A DNA stretch of 64,000 nucleotides from the NCBI GenBank assembly GCA_964469215.1, contig CAYXYB010000001.1, positions 124,001-188,000 of the forward strand, read 5' to 3'. Position numbers and translations under genes: made by a program. The notes beneath the pieces were generated by a model that worked only from the letters and a program-made list of their open reading frames with translations, had not been told where the DNA came from and ran no database searches. The DNA is from SKPS01 sp964469215 (lineage in GTDB: Bacteria > Bacteroidota > Bacteroidia > Bacteroidales > SKPS01). Positions 1 through 9,232 of this stretch are shown one piece after another (within the stretch, counting starts at the first letter, position 1; each line of letters begins with the position of its first letter).

Positions 1-2139
1 GATGATGACCTCGTTATCCTTTATATAATTCAGAATTATTTTAGTGGTGGCGACAAATTCTGGACAAAGTATAATTTTCAGGTTACCCTTTGTGCCCCAA
101 AGCAAAGGCTTGTAATAGAAAGTGATAATAAAGTAGTTGATTGTGTTGCTTTCTTCAGGCAACAGATTCTGGATATGGGTAGAGTTACACTGATTCCCGA
201 TCTGGCTCTTATTCAGGATAATCTGGGACAGGTGAATTATCTTGGAATCCTGACGTTTGAAAATACAGGAAATGGGAATAGAGATGAGGTACAAGTGTTC
301 ATTGAGCTCTATCCTAAAGTAGTGCCAGTCGATGCAGGTTATTTGGAACTATTGGTAGATCAAAGCGTTAAGGAGAAAGCCGGAATTTATAGATATGCCA
401 ATGCACGTTATAAAAATGGTCAGCTAGTTGCCAGTTATGGCAAATACATTTATAGTTTCGATATAACAAGGTATGGAGATAAAAGTAAAAATCACCGTTT
501 CTTTAGTAAAGGAGGATATTCACATCTTTATTATCCAACAGGCGACAACAATGTTTTGCTTATAAGTGTTCCGGAAAACAGCCTTCTTGATGTAGCTGCC
601 CCGTTTTCATTTTTCCTGTTGATATTTTTGATAATCTATGCCTTGATGATACAAATAAACAATAGGGTTGACCGGCAACGGGTTTTCCGCTCCAACTTCA
701 AACAGAGGTTACAGCTAGTCCTTTTTTCGGTTATTGTTGTATCGTTTATTGTGGTAGGTGGAACCTCTGTTTACTACATTGGTATTCTGAACAGAAATAA
801 AAACATGGCAAATCTTAGCGATAAAGCCCGTTCCATCAGGATTGAAGTTGAACACAAACTGGCCGACAAGGAGATTCTGAGCCAGGAGCTTAAACCATAT
901 ATACAGACTATACTACGAAAATTCAACGATGTTTTTGCAACAGATATCAACCTTTTTGATGTTGAAGGAAATCTTTTGGGAACCTCAAGGGAAAGGATTT
1001 TTGATGAGGGACTGATAAGCAGTAAGATGAATACTGATGCATACCGTGAAATGGTGGTTCAGAGAAAAACCCTTCTAATTCATGAGGAGAATATCGGGAA
1101 GCTCAACTACCTTTCAGCATATATACCCTTCAAGAACAATATGGGAAACATCATTGCCTATATTAACCTCCCGTATTTTGCCCGTCAGAGTGAGCTTAGC
1201 GATGAGATTTCGAATTATCTGATGGCCTATATCAACATCTATCTATTGCTGATAGCAATAACCATTCTTTTTGCTTTCCTTATTTCTGACATGATTGCCA
1301 AGCCTTTGATACTTATAAGGGAAAAAATCAGGAAGATGAAACTAGGGGAGGTAAATGAGAGGATTGAATGGGAAGGTCACGATGAATTAGGAGAATTGGT
1401 ACACGAATATAACAGAATGATAGACGAACTTGAAAAAAGTGCGGATCTTCTTGCCAGAAGTGAACGTGAAAGTGCATGGCGTGAAATGGCAAGGCAGGTA
1501 GCACACGAGATCAAGAACCCACTTACGCCTATGAAGCTAAACCTTCAGCATTTGGAGAAAACGCTCAATGACGATCCGGATATGTGGAAGCAGCAATTTG
1601 AAAAATTTTCGAGAGTTATGCACCAGCAGATAGAGTCGCTTTCGGCCATTGCATCAGCCTTTTCAGATTTTGCTAACATGCCGAAAGGAAAAGTTCAGAA
1701 GGTTGAAATTTCGCATGCAGTAAATGCAGCTTTGAACCTGTTTTCAGGGTATCCTGATGTTGAATGGGTAACCGATATTAATTTACCTGAAGATGCTGTA
1801 ATAGTTTCCGATCCGGAGCAGTTCAGCAGAATGATTATAAACCTTGTTAACAATGCTTTGCAGGCAAAGGTGAAAGAGAGGCAGCTTGTCGTTACTGTAT
1901 ATGCAGGCTTGGAAAACGGCAAATATGTTATCAGGATTCATGATAACGGCAAAGGTATCGATGAAGAGATACGCGACAAGATATTCCTGCCGAGTTTTAC
2001 AACAAAGACATCGGGAATGGGTCTTGGGCTTGCAATTGCCAGGAATATTGCAGAAAGTATTGGGGGAACCATTACATTTACATCAGACCATGAAACCGGC
2101 ACTAACTTTACCATTACAATACCTGTTAAAGTAGAATGA
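1..2139 (+). CDS. NtrY-like membrane sensor histidine kinase (5' end outside window)
   Basis: The frame is open from base 1, so the true start lies upstream; an internal ATG occurs at 175. Counting from base 1, hydrophobic helices lie near residues 202-220, 240-263 and 414-433. They are followed by a HAMP linker, an H-box (HEIKNPLTP, His near 502), an N-box (NLVNNALQAK), a DNGKGI box and a GMGLGLAIARNI G-box. The HEIKNPLTP form is typical of NtrY-type kinases. It should autophosphorylate on the histidine and pass phosphate to a response regulator, perhaps encoded upstream. The segment between helices two and three is a plausible extracytoplasmic sensor. The signal is unknown. The stop overlaps the next start (ATGA), so translation is probably coupled. 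Confidence 0.9.
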   Translation, partial: DDDLVILYIIQNYFSGGDKFWTKYNFQVTLCAPKQRLVIESDNKVVDCVAFFRQQILDMGRVTLIPDLALIQDNLGQVNYLGILTFENTGNGNRDEVQVFIELYPKVVPVDAGYLELLVDQSVKEKAGIYRYANARYKNGQLVASYGKYIYSFDITRYGDKSKNHRFFSKGGYSHLYYPTGDNNVLLISVPENSLLDVAAPFSFFLLIFLIIYALMIQINNRVDRQRVFRSNFKQRLQLVLFSVIVVSFIVVGGTSVYYIGILNRNKNMANLSDKARSIRIEVEHKLADKEILSQELKPYIQTILRKFNDVFATDINLFDVEGNLLGTSRERIFDEGLISSKMNTDAYREMVVQRKTLLIHEENIGKLNYLSAYIPFKNNMGNIIAYINLPYFARQSELSDEISNYLMAYINIYLLLIAITILFAFLISDMIAKPLILIREKIRKMKLGEVNERIEWEGHDELGELVHEYNRMIDELEKSADLLARSERESAWREMARQVAHEIKNPLTPMKLNLQHLEKTLNDDPDMWKQQFEKFSRVMHQQIESLSAIASAFSDFANMPKGKVQKVEISHAVNAALNLFSGYPDVEWVTDINLPEDAVIVSDPEQFSRMIINLVNNALQAKVKERQLVVTVYAGLENGKYVIRIHDNGKGIDEEIRDKIFLPSFTTKTSGMGLGLAIARNIAESIGGTITFTSDHETGTNFTITIPVKVE

Positions 2140-3605
2140 ACCCGTTGAAGCAACTTGCCGGACAGACGGCAATTTATGGTGTCAGCAGCATTTTGGGAAG
2201 GCTGTTTAATTATCTGCTTGTACCAATACATACATACACATTCTTAACTGAACAATATGGTGAAGTGGCTAATATGTATGCATTTGCCGCAATATTGCTG
2301 GTGTTTCTCACATACGGCCTAGAAACCGCATTCTTCAGGTTCTTCCATTCGTCAGATAAAAGCCCTGTTATCTTTTCCACAGCTCTGATATCAATTCTGG
2401 TTACGACAGTTGTTTTCACGCTGCTGATAATACTGAACAGGAGTTTCTTCTCAGGGCTGCTTAATGTTGCGGCAAATCCGCAATATGTAACATGGTTTGC
2501 CATTATTGTCGGAATGGATGCCCTTGTGGCAATTCCTTTTGCAAGGTTGAGAGCTTTGAACAAAGCCAGAAAGTTTGCCCTCATCAAACTCCTTAACATT
2601 GGACTGAACGTCGGACTGAACCTGTTTTTCATCTTTGCTGTACCCTGGCTCGCAAACAACGGTGGTACCTCTGTTAAAGAAGTTGTTTCCACTTTCTACC
2701 ACGGCGAGGTGGTGATTGCATACATTTTTGTTGCAAATATTATTGCAAGCCTCATCCAGTTGCTTGTATTCTTACCTTCAGTGTTGAAAGACAGGCTCAG
2801 ATTCGATACCTCACTGTGGAAGAAAATGATAGTGTATGCCTTACCACTGCTGTTACTAAGTCTGGCAGGAACAATAAACCAGACTATCGACAGGCTACTT
2901 CTAACCTGGCTTCTCCCTGCAGATATATCAATGTCGCAGGTGGGGATTTACACCGCATGTTTCAAAATACCCATCATCATGTATTTTTTCCTGCAGGCAT
3001 TCAGGTATGCCGCAGAACCATTTTTCTTTGCCAACGCTAATATTGACACTGCACGCAGAATCTTTCCCCAGGTGATGGATGCTTTTGTGATAATCTCGGC
3101 ACTGATATTTCTGGGGACAATGCTTTTCCTTGATGATATATTTGTTTATTTTGTTGATGCAGGATACAGGAACGGGAGAACTATAGTGCCGGTTGTCATG
3201 TTTGCATTTATCTTTCAGGGTATCGGATTCAACCTGTCGATGTGGTACAAGTTGACCAACAGAACAATATATGGTGCCTGGCTTGCCATTACTGGAACAG
3301 CAATCATTATTATAGTGAACCTTTTCGGAATTCCTTATCTGAGTTACATGGCATCAGCATACGCTTTCATGCTGGCTAACCTTGCCATAATGATAATCTC
3401 CTATTTCCTTGGCCAGCGACATTTCCCTGTTCCGTACAGGCCGGTGATAAACCTGTTGTATCTGGGAGGAGCTGTGGCGATATGGTATATAGCAACTCTG
3501 TTACCTGTGGATAATATTATGATCCGACTGGTGATAAGAGGTCTCCTCTTTTTAGCCTTTGCCTGGCTTCTTATTCGCAAAAATCGCGTACGTTTGTACG
3601 GATAA
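2136..3605 (+). CDS. Polysaccharide/oligosaccharide flippase (MOP superfamily)
   Basis: This 489-residue, very hydrophobic protein has about 12-14 predicted transmembrane helices and an N-terminal GQTAIYGVSSILGRLFNYLL segment typical of Wzx/RfbX-like exporters. Family members flip lipid-linked oligosaccharides across the inner membrane for cell-surface polysaccharide or lipid II-like pathways. It overlaps the kinase stop by 4 bp and is followed within 20 bp by the dUTPase gene. A nucleotidyltransferase gene two positions downstream fits a surface-sugar role. The substrate cannot be read from sequence. I chose the ATG in the ATGA overlap. Confidence 0.85.
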   Translation: MNPLKQLAGQTAIYGVSSILGRLFNYLLVPIHTYTFLTEQYGEVANMYAFAAILLVFLTYGLETAFFRFFHSSDKSPVIFSTALISILVTTVVFTLLIILNRSFFSGLLNVAANPQYVTWFAIIVGMDALVAIPFARLRALNKARKFALIKLLNIGLNVGLNLFFIFAVPWLANNGGTSVKEVVSTFYHGEVVIAYIFVANIIASLIQLLVFLPSVLKDRLRFDTSLWKKMIVYALPLLLLSLAGTINQTIDRLLLTWLLPADISMSQVGIYTACFKIPIIMYFFLQAFRYAAEPFFFANANIDTARRIFPQVMDAFVIISALIFLGTMLFLDDIFVYFVDAGYRNGRTIVPVVMFAFIFQGIGFNLSMWYKLTNRTIYGAWLAITGTAIIIIVNLFGIPYLSYMASAYAFMLANLAIMIISYFLGQRHFPVPYRPVINLLYLGGAVAIWYIATLLPVDNIMIRLVIRGLLFLAFAWLLIRKNRVRLYG

Positions 3606-3624
3606 AAATCAGAAAAATCAACTT

Positions 3625-4068
3625 ATGGAGGTAAAAATAATAAACAGGTCCGGCAACCCTTTACCCGCATACAAGACTATCCACTCGGCAGGGATGGACC
3701 TTCATGCCGAACTCGACGCTCCTGTTACCCTGAAACCGTTGCAGCGCTCCATGATCCCAACCGGCCTGTTCATCTCTCTACCTCAGGGATATGAGGCACA
3801 GGTGAGGCCCAGAAGTGGAATGGCTGCCAACTTTGGTGTTACCGTGCTCAACACACCCGGCACCATTGATGCAGATTACAGGGGTGAGATCAAAGTGATT
3901 CTGATAAACCTCTCGGAAGAGGATTTTACAGTGCAGCATGGAGACAGAATCGCTCAGATGGTGATTGCCGGACACGAGCGAGCAGAATTGATTTCCGTTG
4001 ACGCTCTTGATGACACCGGAAGGGGAGAGGGAGGATTCGGAAGCACAGGGGGTATCGGGAAACGATAA
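3625..4068 (+). CDS. dut: Deoxyuridine 5'-triphosphate nucleotidohydrolase
   Basis: dUTPase hydrolyses dUTP to dUMP and pyrophosphate, which keeps uracil out of DNA and supplies dTMP synthesis. All five trimeric dUTPase motifs are present in the 147-residue product: AGMDLHA (22-28), RPRSGMA (61-67, with the P-loop-like serine), GTIDADYRGEI (79-89, catalytic Asp), GDRIAQMVI (106-114) and RGEGGFGSTG (133-142). The frame is open upstream to 3559. I chose the ATG at 3625 because homology begins there and the upstream part lies inside the flippase gene. Length matches the family. Confidence 0.96.
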   Translation: MEVKIINRSGNPLPAYKTIHSAGMDLHAELDAPVTLKPLQRSMIPTGLFISLPQGYEAQVRPRSGMAANFGVTVLNTPGTIDADYRGEIKVILINLSEEDFTVQHGDRIAQMVIAGHERAELISVDALDDTGRGEGGFGSTGGIGKR

Positions 4069-4087
4069 ATAGAAATAAAAAATCATT

Positions 4088-5089
4088 ATGAAGATAATTG
4101 TCCCTATGGCAGGATTGGGTAAGCGAATGCGGCCGCATACCCTAACCATCCCTAAACCTCTTATTCGTATTGCTGGCAAACCAATCGTACAGAGGTTGCT
4201 TGAAGATATTACCAGAATAAGCGATGCACAAATCGAAGAAATTTCTTATGTTATCGGAGATTTTGGGCAGGAAGTCGAAGAAAATTTGAAACAAATAGCA
4301 GCAACCCTCGGTGCGGAAGCATCAATATACTACCAACCCGAACCCTTGGGTACTGCCCATGCCATTCTCTGTGCAGCTGATGCTCTGGATGGTGAAGTAA
4401 TCGTTGCATTCGCCGATACACTGTTTGCCGCAAACTTCAGGCTTAACAGGTCGGCTGATGGTATTATCTGGGTGCACAGGGTCGAAAACCCATCAGCATT
4501 CGGAGTGGTGATCACTGATGAACATGATTACATTACAAGATTCGTTGAAAAACCGGGTGACTTCATTTCAGATCAGGCAATAATCGGAATCTATTATTTC
4601 AAGGATGGCCGTAATCTGAAAGATGAACTTCAGCACCTTATTGATAAGGGAATTTCTAAAGATGGTGAATATCAATTGACTGACGCACTTCAGAATATGA
4701 TGGAAAAAGGTTTGAAATTTAAAACCGGTGCTGTGGATGAATGGCTCGACTGTGGAAATAAAAATGCTACAGTGCATACCAATCAACGAATACTGGAGTT
4801 AAACAAACACGAAAACCTAATTGCAGGCTCGGTTAAGATTGAAGATGCATTGATTATCTCCCCTTGCTATATTGGTGAAAACGTGGTTATTAAGAAGTCG
4901 ATAATTGGGCCACATGTATCTGTTGGTGAAAATTGTTCAATATCCGACTCAATAATCACCAACTCTATTATACAGAGACACACCAAAGTTGAGAATATCA
5001 ACATAGATAATTCGATGATCGGCAGTTATGTCGATTATAAAGGTAGATATAATGAGGTGAGTATTGGCGATTTCACCTCCATGATATAA
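4088..5089 (+). CDS. Sugar-nucleotide nucleotidyltransferase with C-terminal left-handed beta-helix
   Basis: The N-terminal signature AGLGKRMRPHT followed by PKPL is the nucleotide-binding loop of the NTP_transferase family, which makes NDP-sugars from sugar-1-phosphates and NTPs. The central part holds VEKPGDF and DEWLDCGNK, as in RmlA/GlmU-like pyrophosphorylases. The last ~90 residues contain hexapeptide-like repeats (SIIGPHVSVGENCSISDSII) that form a left-handed beta-helix. The 333-residue length suits an archaeal/Bacteroidota-type glucose-1-phosphate thymidylyl- or uridylyltransferase. The exact base and sugar specificity is not clear. It follows dut by 19 bp in the same operon-like run. 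Confidence 0.85.
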   Translation: MKIIVPMAGLGKRMRPHTLTIPKPLIRIAGKPIVQRLLEDITRISDAQIEEISYVIGDFGQEVEENLKQIAATLGAEASIYYQPEPLGTAHAILCAADALDGEVIVAFADTLFAANFRLNRSADGIIWVHRVENPSAFGVVITDEHDYITRFVEKPGDFISDQAIIGIYYFKDGRNLKDELQHLIDKGISKDGEYQLTDALQNMMEKGLKFKTGAVDEWLDCGNKNATVHTNQRILELNKHENLIAGSVKIEDALIISPCYIGENVVIKKSIIGPHVSVGENCSISDSIITNSIIQRHTKVENINIDNSMIGSYVDYKGRYNEVSIGDFTSMI

Positions 5090-5110
5090 CATTATGTCAT
5101 ATTTGGGGTT

Positions 5111-6853
5111 ATGGTTTTTCAGTTAAAAAAAAGTGTTGGTAAACCGAAAGGGAATTTAACCCTGGTGATGGTTATGTTATGCCTGCTGGTTTTTTCAGGA
5201 TGTCGTCCCCAAGGTGATTTGGGAGCATCATTCAAACCTTCGGTGAATCCGGGCGACAGCGTTACTTCGTTTATGATGGCTGTGTCAGGTATGTATATTG
5301 ATGCCAGCAAGGAAAAGATACTTGGAAATTTTTCACAAGCTATCCAGTTGCTTAAAGATTGCATAAAGACAGATCCAGGCCATCACCCTTCATATTATCA
5401 GATTGCTGATGTTTACCATATCACAGGGGATTATAGGGAGGCGCTTTACTGGATTGAAGAAGCTTTGAAACTTGAAGGCACAAATATATGGTACAGGGTA
5501 TTATATGGTGATATTCTCCTGAAACTGGGGAGGTACAAAGATGCTGATGATGTGTATACCGGAGTTATAAAAACCCAGCCCGGTAAAAGGATGTGGTATG
5601 AGGGAAAAGCTTATGCCCAGGATATGTCAGGAAACGTTAAAGGAGCAGCAGAAACATATAAGAGCATCCTTGAACGATTTGGTTATGATGAGGAGATTTT
5701 TCTTAAGATGTTGACAATATACGAAAAGAGCAACGACCACAGGAGGGTTGAACAATCGTTGAAATGGCTGATAGAAAAGTACCCATACGAGACAAAATAC
5801 CTTGGAGCTCTTGCAGCATATTATCTCCACCGGGGGAGAGGTTCAAGGGCATTGCCATTGTGGCAGGAGATACTTAGGCTGGAACCCGAAAACGGAGAGG
5901 TGCGTTTCGATCTGGCAAACTATTACCGCAGCAGGGGAGAGGACAATAAAGCTTATGAGCAGCTTCTTGAAGCATTCAGCTCCCCTAACCTTAGCATCGA
6001 TTCCAAGATTGTGGTTTTACTATCGTATTACAACCTATCTGAAAAGTACCCCTCACTAATACCTGAAGCATATAACCTGCTTGAGGTTGTTGTGATGAAG
6101 CACCCCGAGAATCCTAAAGGGTGGTCGATGTATGGCGATTTTCTTTTTCGTGACCGAAGTTATGAAGCGGCCTGGCATAAAATGAAAAAGGTGGTTGAAC
6201 TTGACAGCAGCCGTTACCTGGTATGGGAACAATTGTTGAATTGTGCCTGGATCATGAGGGATTATGTTTCATTGCGCGAAGATGGAGAAAAAGCTCTTCG
6301 GATTTTTCCGGAACAGTCGTTACTTTATCTGTATCATGGAACAGGCCTTCTTTATGGTGAAAAGCCGGAAGATGCACTAGTAACCTTCAGGCAGGGAATC
6401 TATTTCGCCGGGTTGAATGATTCAATTTCGGCTGCTTTGGAACATGGAATGGCAAGAGTCTATGAGCTTGAACATAAGGCTCCGAAAGCAGAAGAATATT
6501 ATCAGCGTGCTCTGAAAAAGGGTTATGTAAGCAATGCCATGGCTGCCGACCAGCTCAGGTTCGCTGTGACATGGAGCTACAAAGAACAACTTCAGCAACT
6601 TAACGCACTTATCTCTTCAAGGCCTTCAGGTGATCCCATGCTTCTGATATGTGACCTGTGGAACAGGCTGCAGAAAGGAGGCAGGAATGAGGTTGAAGCA
6701 CCTCTTCGGATGTTAACAGAGAAATACCCCGGTCACTACCTGGTTATGGAGCACGCAACAGACATTTACATCCATGTTGGAATGAAAGATGAAGCTGCAC
6801 AGACATGGGTCAATGCATTGAAACTTTCAAAAGGGAATCTCCTTAAAAGATAA
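5111..6853 (+). CDS. TPR-repeat lipoprotein
   Basis: The protein has 580 residues. A basic N-terminus and hydrophobic stretch end in a lipobox (VFSGC, Cys31), so it is probably a lipoprotein facing the periplasm. The rest is a run of tetratricopeptide repeats, for example YYQIADVYHITGDYREALYW and YRVLYGDILLKLGRYKDADD. TPRs act as protein-interaction scaffolds. A TPR lipoprotein followed by a DUF4292 lipoprotein and an EnvC-like protein is a familiar Bacteroidota gene order and suggests a cell-envelope job. An internal ATG at 5168 could also serve as start with a shorter signal peptide. The specific partner is unknown. Confidence 0.8.
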   Translation: MVFQLKKSVGKPKGNLTLVMVMLCLLVFSGCRPQGDLGASFKPSVNPGDSVTSFMMAVSGMYIDASKEKILGNFSQAIQLLKDCIKTDPGHHPSYYQIADVYHITGDYREALYWIEEALKLEGTNIWYRVLYGDILLKLGRYKDADDVYTGVIKTQPGKRMWYEGKAYAQDMSGNVKGAAETYKSILERFGYDEEIFLKMLTIYEKSNDHRRVEQSLKWLIEKYPYETKYLGALAAYYLHRGRGSRALPLWQEILRLEPENGEVRFDLANYYRSRGEDNKAYEQLLEAFSSPNLSIDSKIVVLLSYYNLSEKYPSLIPEAYNLLEVVVMKHPENPKGWSMYGDFLFRDRSYEAAWHKMKKVVELDSSRYLVWEQLLNCAWIMRDYVSLREDGEKALRIFPEQSLLYLYHGTGLLYGEKPEDALVTFRQGIYFAGLNDSISAALEHGMARVYELEHKAPKAEEYYQRALKKGYVSNAMAADQLRFAVTWSYKEQLQQLNALISSRPSGDPMLLICDLWNRLQKGGRNEVEAPLRMLTEKYPGHYLVMEHATDIYIHVGMKDEAAQTWVNALKLSKGNLLKR

Positions 6854-6872
6854 TCACGGGAACAGAGAAATT

Positions 6873-7703
6873 ATGAGAAATATACTCTTCATATCATTGT
6901 CAGCAATAGCACTTCTAAGTGGTTGTGGTATATTTAAGGGAACCGGCAACTCGTCGCCGGTAGTGTCTGTACCGCCCGATATGCTACTGCCTGTTGCCTC
7001 AATGGAAAAGGGAACAGCAAACTTCAATATACTGAACTATGATGCTGTGATTAACATTACCGCTGCCGGTACCGACAACAACCTAAATGCCAATATCAGA
7101 ATAAAAAAGGATTCACTGATATGGATATCTGCAAGGAAACTTGGATTTGAGATTGCACGAATGATGATTTCAATGGATTCGGTATGGCTGATGGACAGGA
7201 TTAACAGCCAGTATTTCGCTGGTGACTATGCATTTTTCAGCAGCAAGTTTAATGTTGATGCAGATTACAACCTGATAGAGTCCCTTTTATTGGGTAATCC
7301 TCCGCAGAACTGGTCTGATGAACCTGTTGATATTGATTGCAGGGATAAGGTTTTATGCAAAATTGTTTATCCATCACGATACCGTATCAACCAGGGCCGT
7401 GACCAAAGATCCCGCCCGGAAGGTTCAACGGTTGTAAGAAATGAAATTGCCATATCAAAGGAGCATGGAAGGATACTCGAAAATACTTTTGAGATTTCAG
7501 GTGAAAACAGGAAGATCACAGCAGGATACGACAGGTTCAGTAACGTGGAAAAAATGATATTACCACTACTTGTAAATATTGTCGTAGTAAATCAAAATGA
7601 AGAGGTTATACTTCAGATACTTGCTGACAGCTATAAAACGGATGATATAGCAACATTCCCTTTCAGGGTACCATCCAATTACAAACCTATTGTCATAAAA
7701 TAG
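6873..7703 (+). CDS. DUF4292 family lipoprotein
   Basis: A signal peptide ends in the lipobox LLSGC (Cys18). The 276-residue product resembles DUF4292, a Bacteroidota family of LolA/LolB-like envelope lipoproteins: KDSLIWISARKLGFEIARMMI is the recognisable core, in which a short basic-hydrophobic segment precedes beta-strands. The fold suggests binding of a lipid or lipoprotein, but no function is established. It lies 19 bp after the TPR lipoprotein and 79 bp before the EnvC-like gene, consistent with one transcription unit. Confidence 0.8.
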   Translation: MRNILFISLSAIALLSGCGIFKGTGNSSPVVSVPPDMLLPVASMEKGTANFNILNYDAVINITAAGTDNNLNANIRIKKDSLIWISARKLGFEIARMMISMDSVWLMDRINSQYFAGDYAFFSSKFNVDADYNLIESLLLGNPPQNWSDEPVDIDCRDKVLCKIVYPSRYRINQGRDQRSRPEGSTVVRNEIAISKEHGRILENTFEISGENRKITAGYDRFSNVEKMILPLLVNIVVVNQNEEVILQILADSYKTDDIATFPFRVPSNYKPIVIK

Positions 7704-7782
7704 AGAATATGCCTGGTTTTGTATTTTAAGGAAAGCAGAGAAAGAGATGAAGTTAAGGGTTTTTATAATCAAACAAAAGGAT

Positions 7783-9012
7783 ATGAACAGGTTACATTAT
7801 CAGAACAATAAGCGGAAGCTGCTTATGTTTTTCGTCATGATGATGTTAACTGCAATTATATTTGCACAGAGAGGCACGTCGGTTGACAGGAAGAGTCTTG
7901 AAGCCAGGCAGAAGCGGCTGAAGGAGCAGATAGCCATAAACCAGAAGTTGCTGGATGAAGCGAGGAAGAACAAGGCTGCATCCCTGGGGGAGATAACCCT
8001 GCTCAACAGCCAGATACGGAAGAGGCGTGAGCTTCTTAATACCATAGAGTCTGAGATAAGGTATATGAACAGGCAGTTGAAGCATAATGAGATGTTGATT
8101 AAGCAGCTTGAGGTAGAGATAAACCGCCTGAAGGCTGCCTATGCAAAGACCATATATCTTTCTTATAAGCTGAGGTCAACAGACGACAGGCTTTTATACC
8201 TTCTGGCATCCAGAAACCTCAATCAGGCATGGATCCGTGCCAGGTTTCTGCAACGTATGGCAGCGGGGAGAAGGGATATGTATAATCAGCTAAATGAGAC
8301 CAGAGAACAGATGGAGGGTACCTCCAGGGTTATAAGGGCACATCTTGATGAAAAGCAGCTATTAAGAGCAGAGAAGAACCGTGAAAGCCTCAATCTCACT
8401 GCCGAGAAGGAGAAGAAAAATCAGGTGCTGGGACGCATTCAGAAAGAAGAGAGCCGTATTGTAGCTGATATAAGAAAGAAGCAGAAGGAGGCTGCCGACC
8501 TTGAAACACGCATAAGTAAGATCATTAGGGAAGAGATGCAGAAATCGGCAAACCGAAAAACGGAAACAACGGCAAAAGCACGTGAGACATCCGTTGCCGA
8601 GGTGAAACTTTCGAATACTTTTTCTGCAAACAAAGGAAAACTGCCCTGGCCTGTTGAACAGGGTACAATATCAAACACCTTCGGCACGAAAAAGCATCCA
8701 GATTTCGATGTATATACCGAGAATAATGGTATTGACTTTATTACATCACAGGGAACATCTGCTAAAGCAGTCTTTGAAGGCGAGGTAAGCGAGGTGATTC
8801 AACTTCCGTCATACTATGCTGTACTGGTTAAGCACGGCGATTTCTTCACTTTATATTCAAAGTTACAAACGGTTTGTGTGAAGAAAGGTGAGAAGATACC
8901 AACTGGTCATCTAATCGGGTTGATAAAGACAGGTGAACACGGCACCGAATTCCATTTCGAGTTGTGGCAGGGCAGAACCAAGCAGAATCCGCAGAGCTGG
9001 CTGAGGAGGTGA
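7783..9012 (+). CDS. EnvC-like murein hydrolase activator (degenerate LytM/M23 domain)
   Basis: The protein has a signal peptide ending near IIFAQRG, a long Lys/Glu/Arg-rich coiled coil of ~230 residues, and a C-terminal LytM (peptidase M23) domain starting near PWPVEQGTISNTFG. In active M23 enzymes zinc is held by HxxxD and HxH. Here the first histidine is replaced (NNGIDF) and the HxH is reduced to EFHFEL. It is therefore probably not a peptidase but an activator of amidases, as E. coli EnvC is. I chose ATG 7783 because the signal peptide is then well formed; ATG 7747 in the same frame would add 12 residues. Expected location is the periplasm at the division site. Confidence 0.85.
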   Translation: MNRLHYQNNKRKLLMFFVMMMLTAIIFAQRGTSVDRKSLEARQKRLKEQIAINQKLLDEARKNKAASLGEITLLNSQIRKRRELLNTIESEIRYMNRQLKHNEMLIKQLEVEINRLKAAYAKTIYLSYKLRSTDDRLLYLLASRNLNQAWIRARFLQRMAAGRRDMYNQLNETREQMEGTSRVIRAHLDEKQLLRAEKNRESLNLTAEKEKKNQVLGRIQKEESRIVADIRKKQKEAADLETRISKIIREEMQKSANRKTETTAKARETSVAEVKLSNTFSANKGKLPWPVEQGTISNTFGTKKHPDFDVYTENNGIDFITSQGTSAKAVFEGEVSEVIQLPSYYAVLVKHGDFFTLYSKLQTVCVKKGEKIPTGHLIGLIKTGEHGTEFHFELWQGRTKQNPQSWLRR

Positions 9013-9232
9013 AAAGTATCAGAATTTCCGGGCAATGGGTTGTAGGTGTATTATATATTACCATGATAAATCATTCAATACAGGAATGTTTTTTACAGCA
9101 ATCATATTGATTTTAGACATAAAAGGCGATAGCTAAAAGGATTGATTTATTGAAAAGTTAGGTATAAGAGATGGAGATATTTAAAACGCTGTAGGAAAAG
9201 CTTGCGGTAAATAACTGCGTTTTTTCTGATAA

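Noticed and set aside
7783..9012. Active M23 zinc endopeptidase
   Set aside because: Two of the zinc-binding histidines are replaced, so an amidase activator is more likely.
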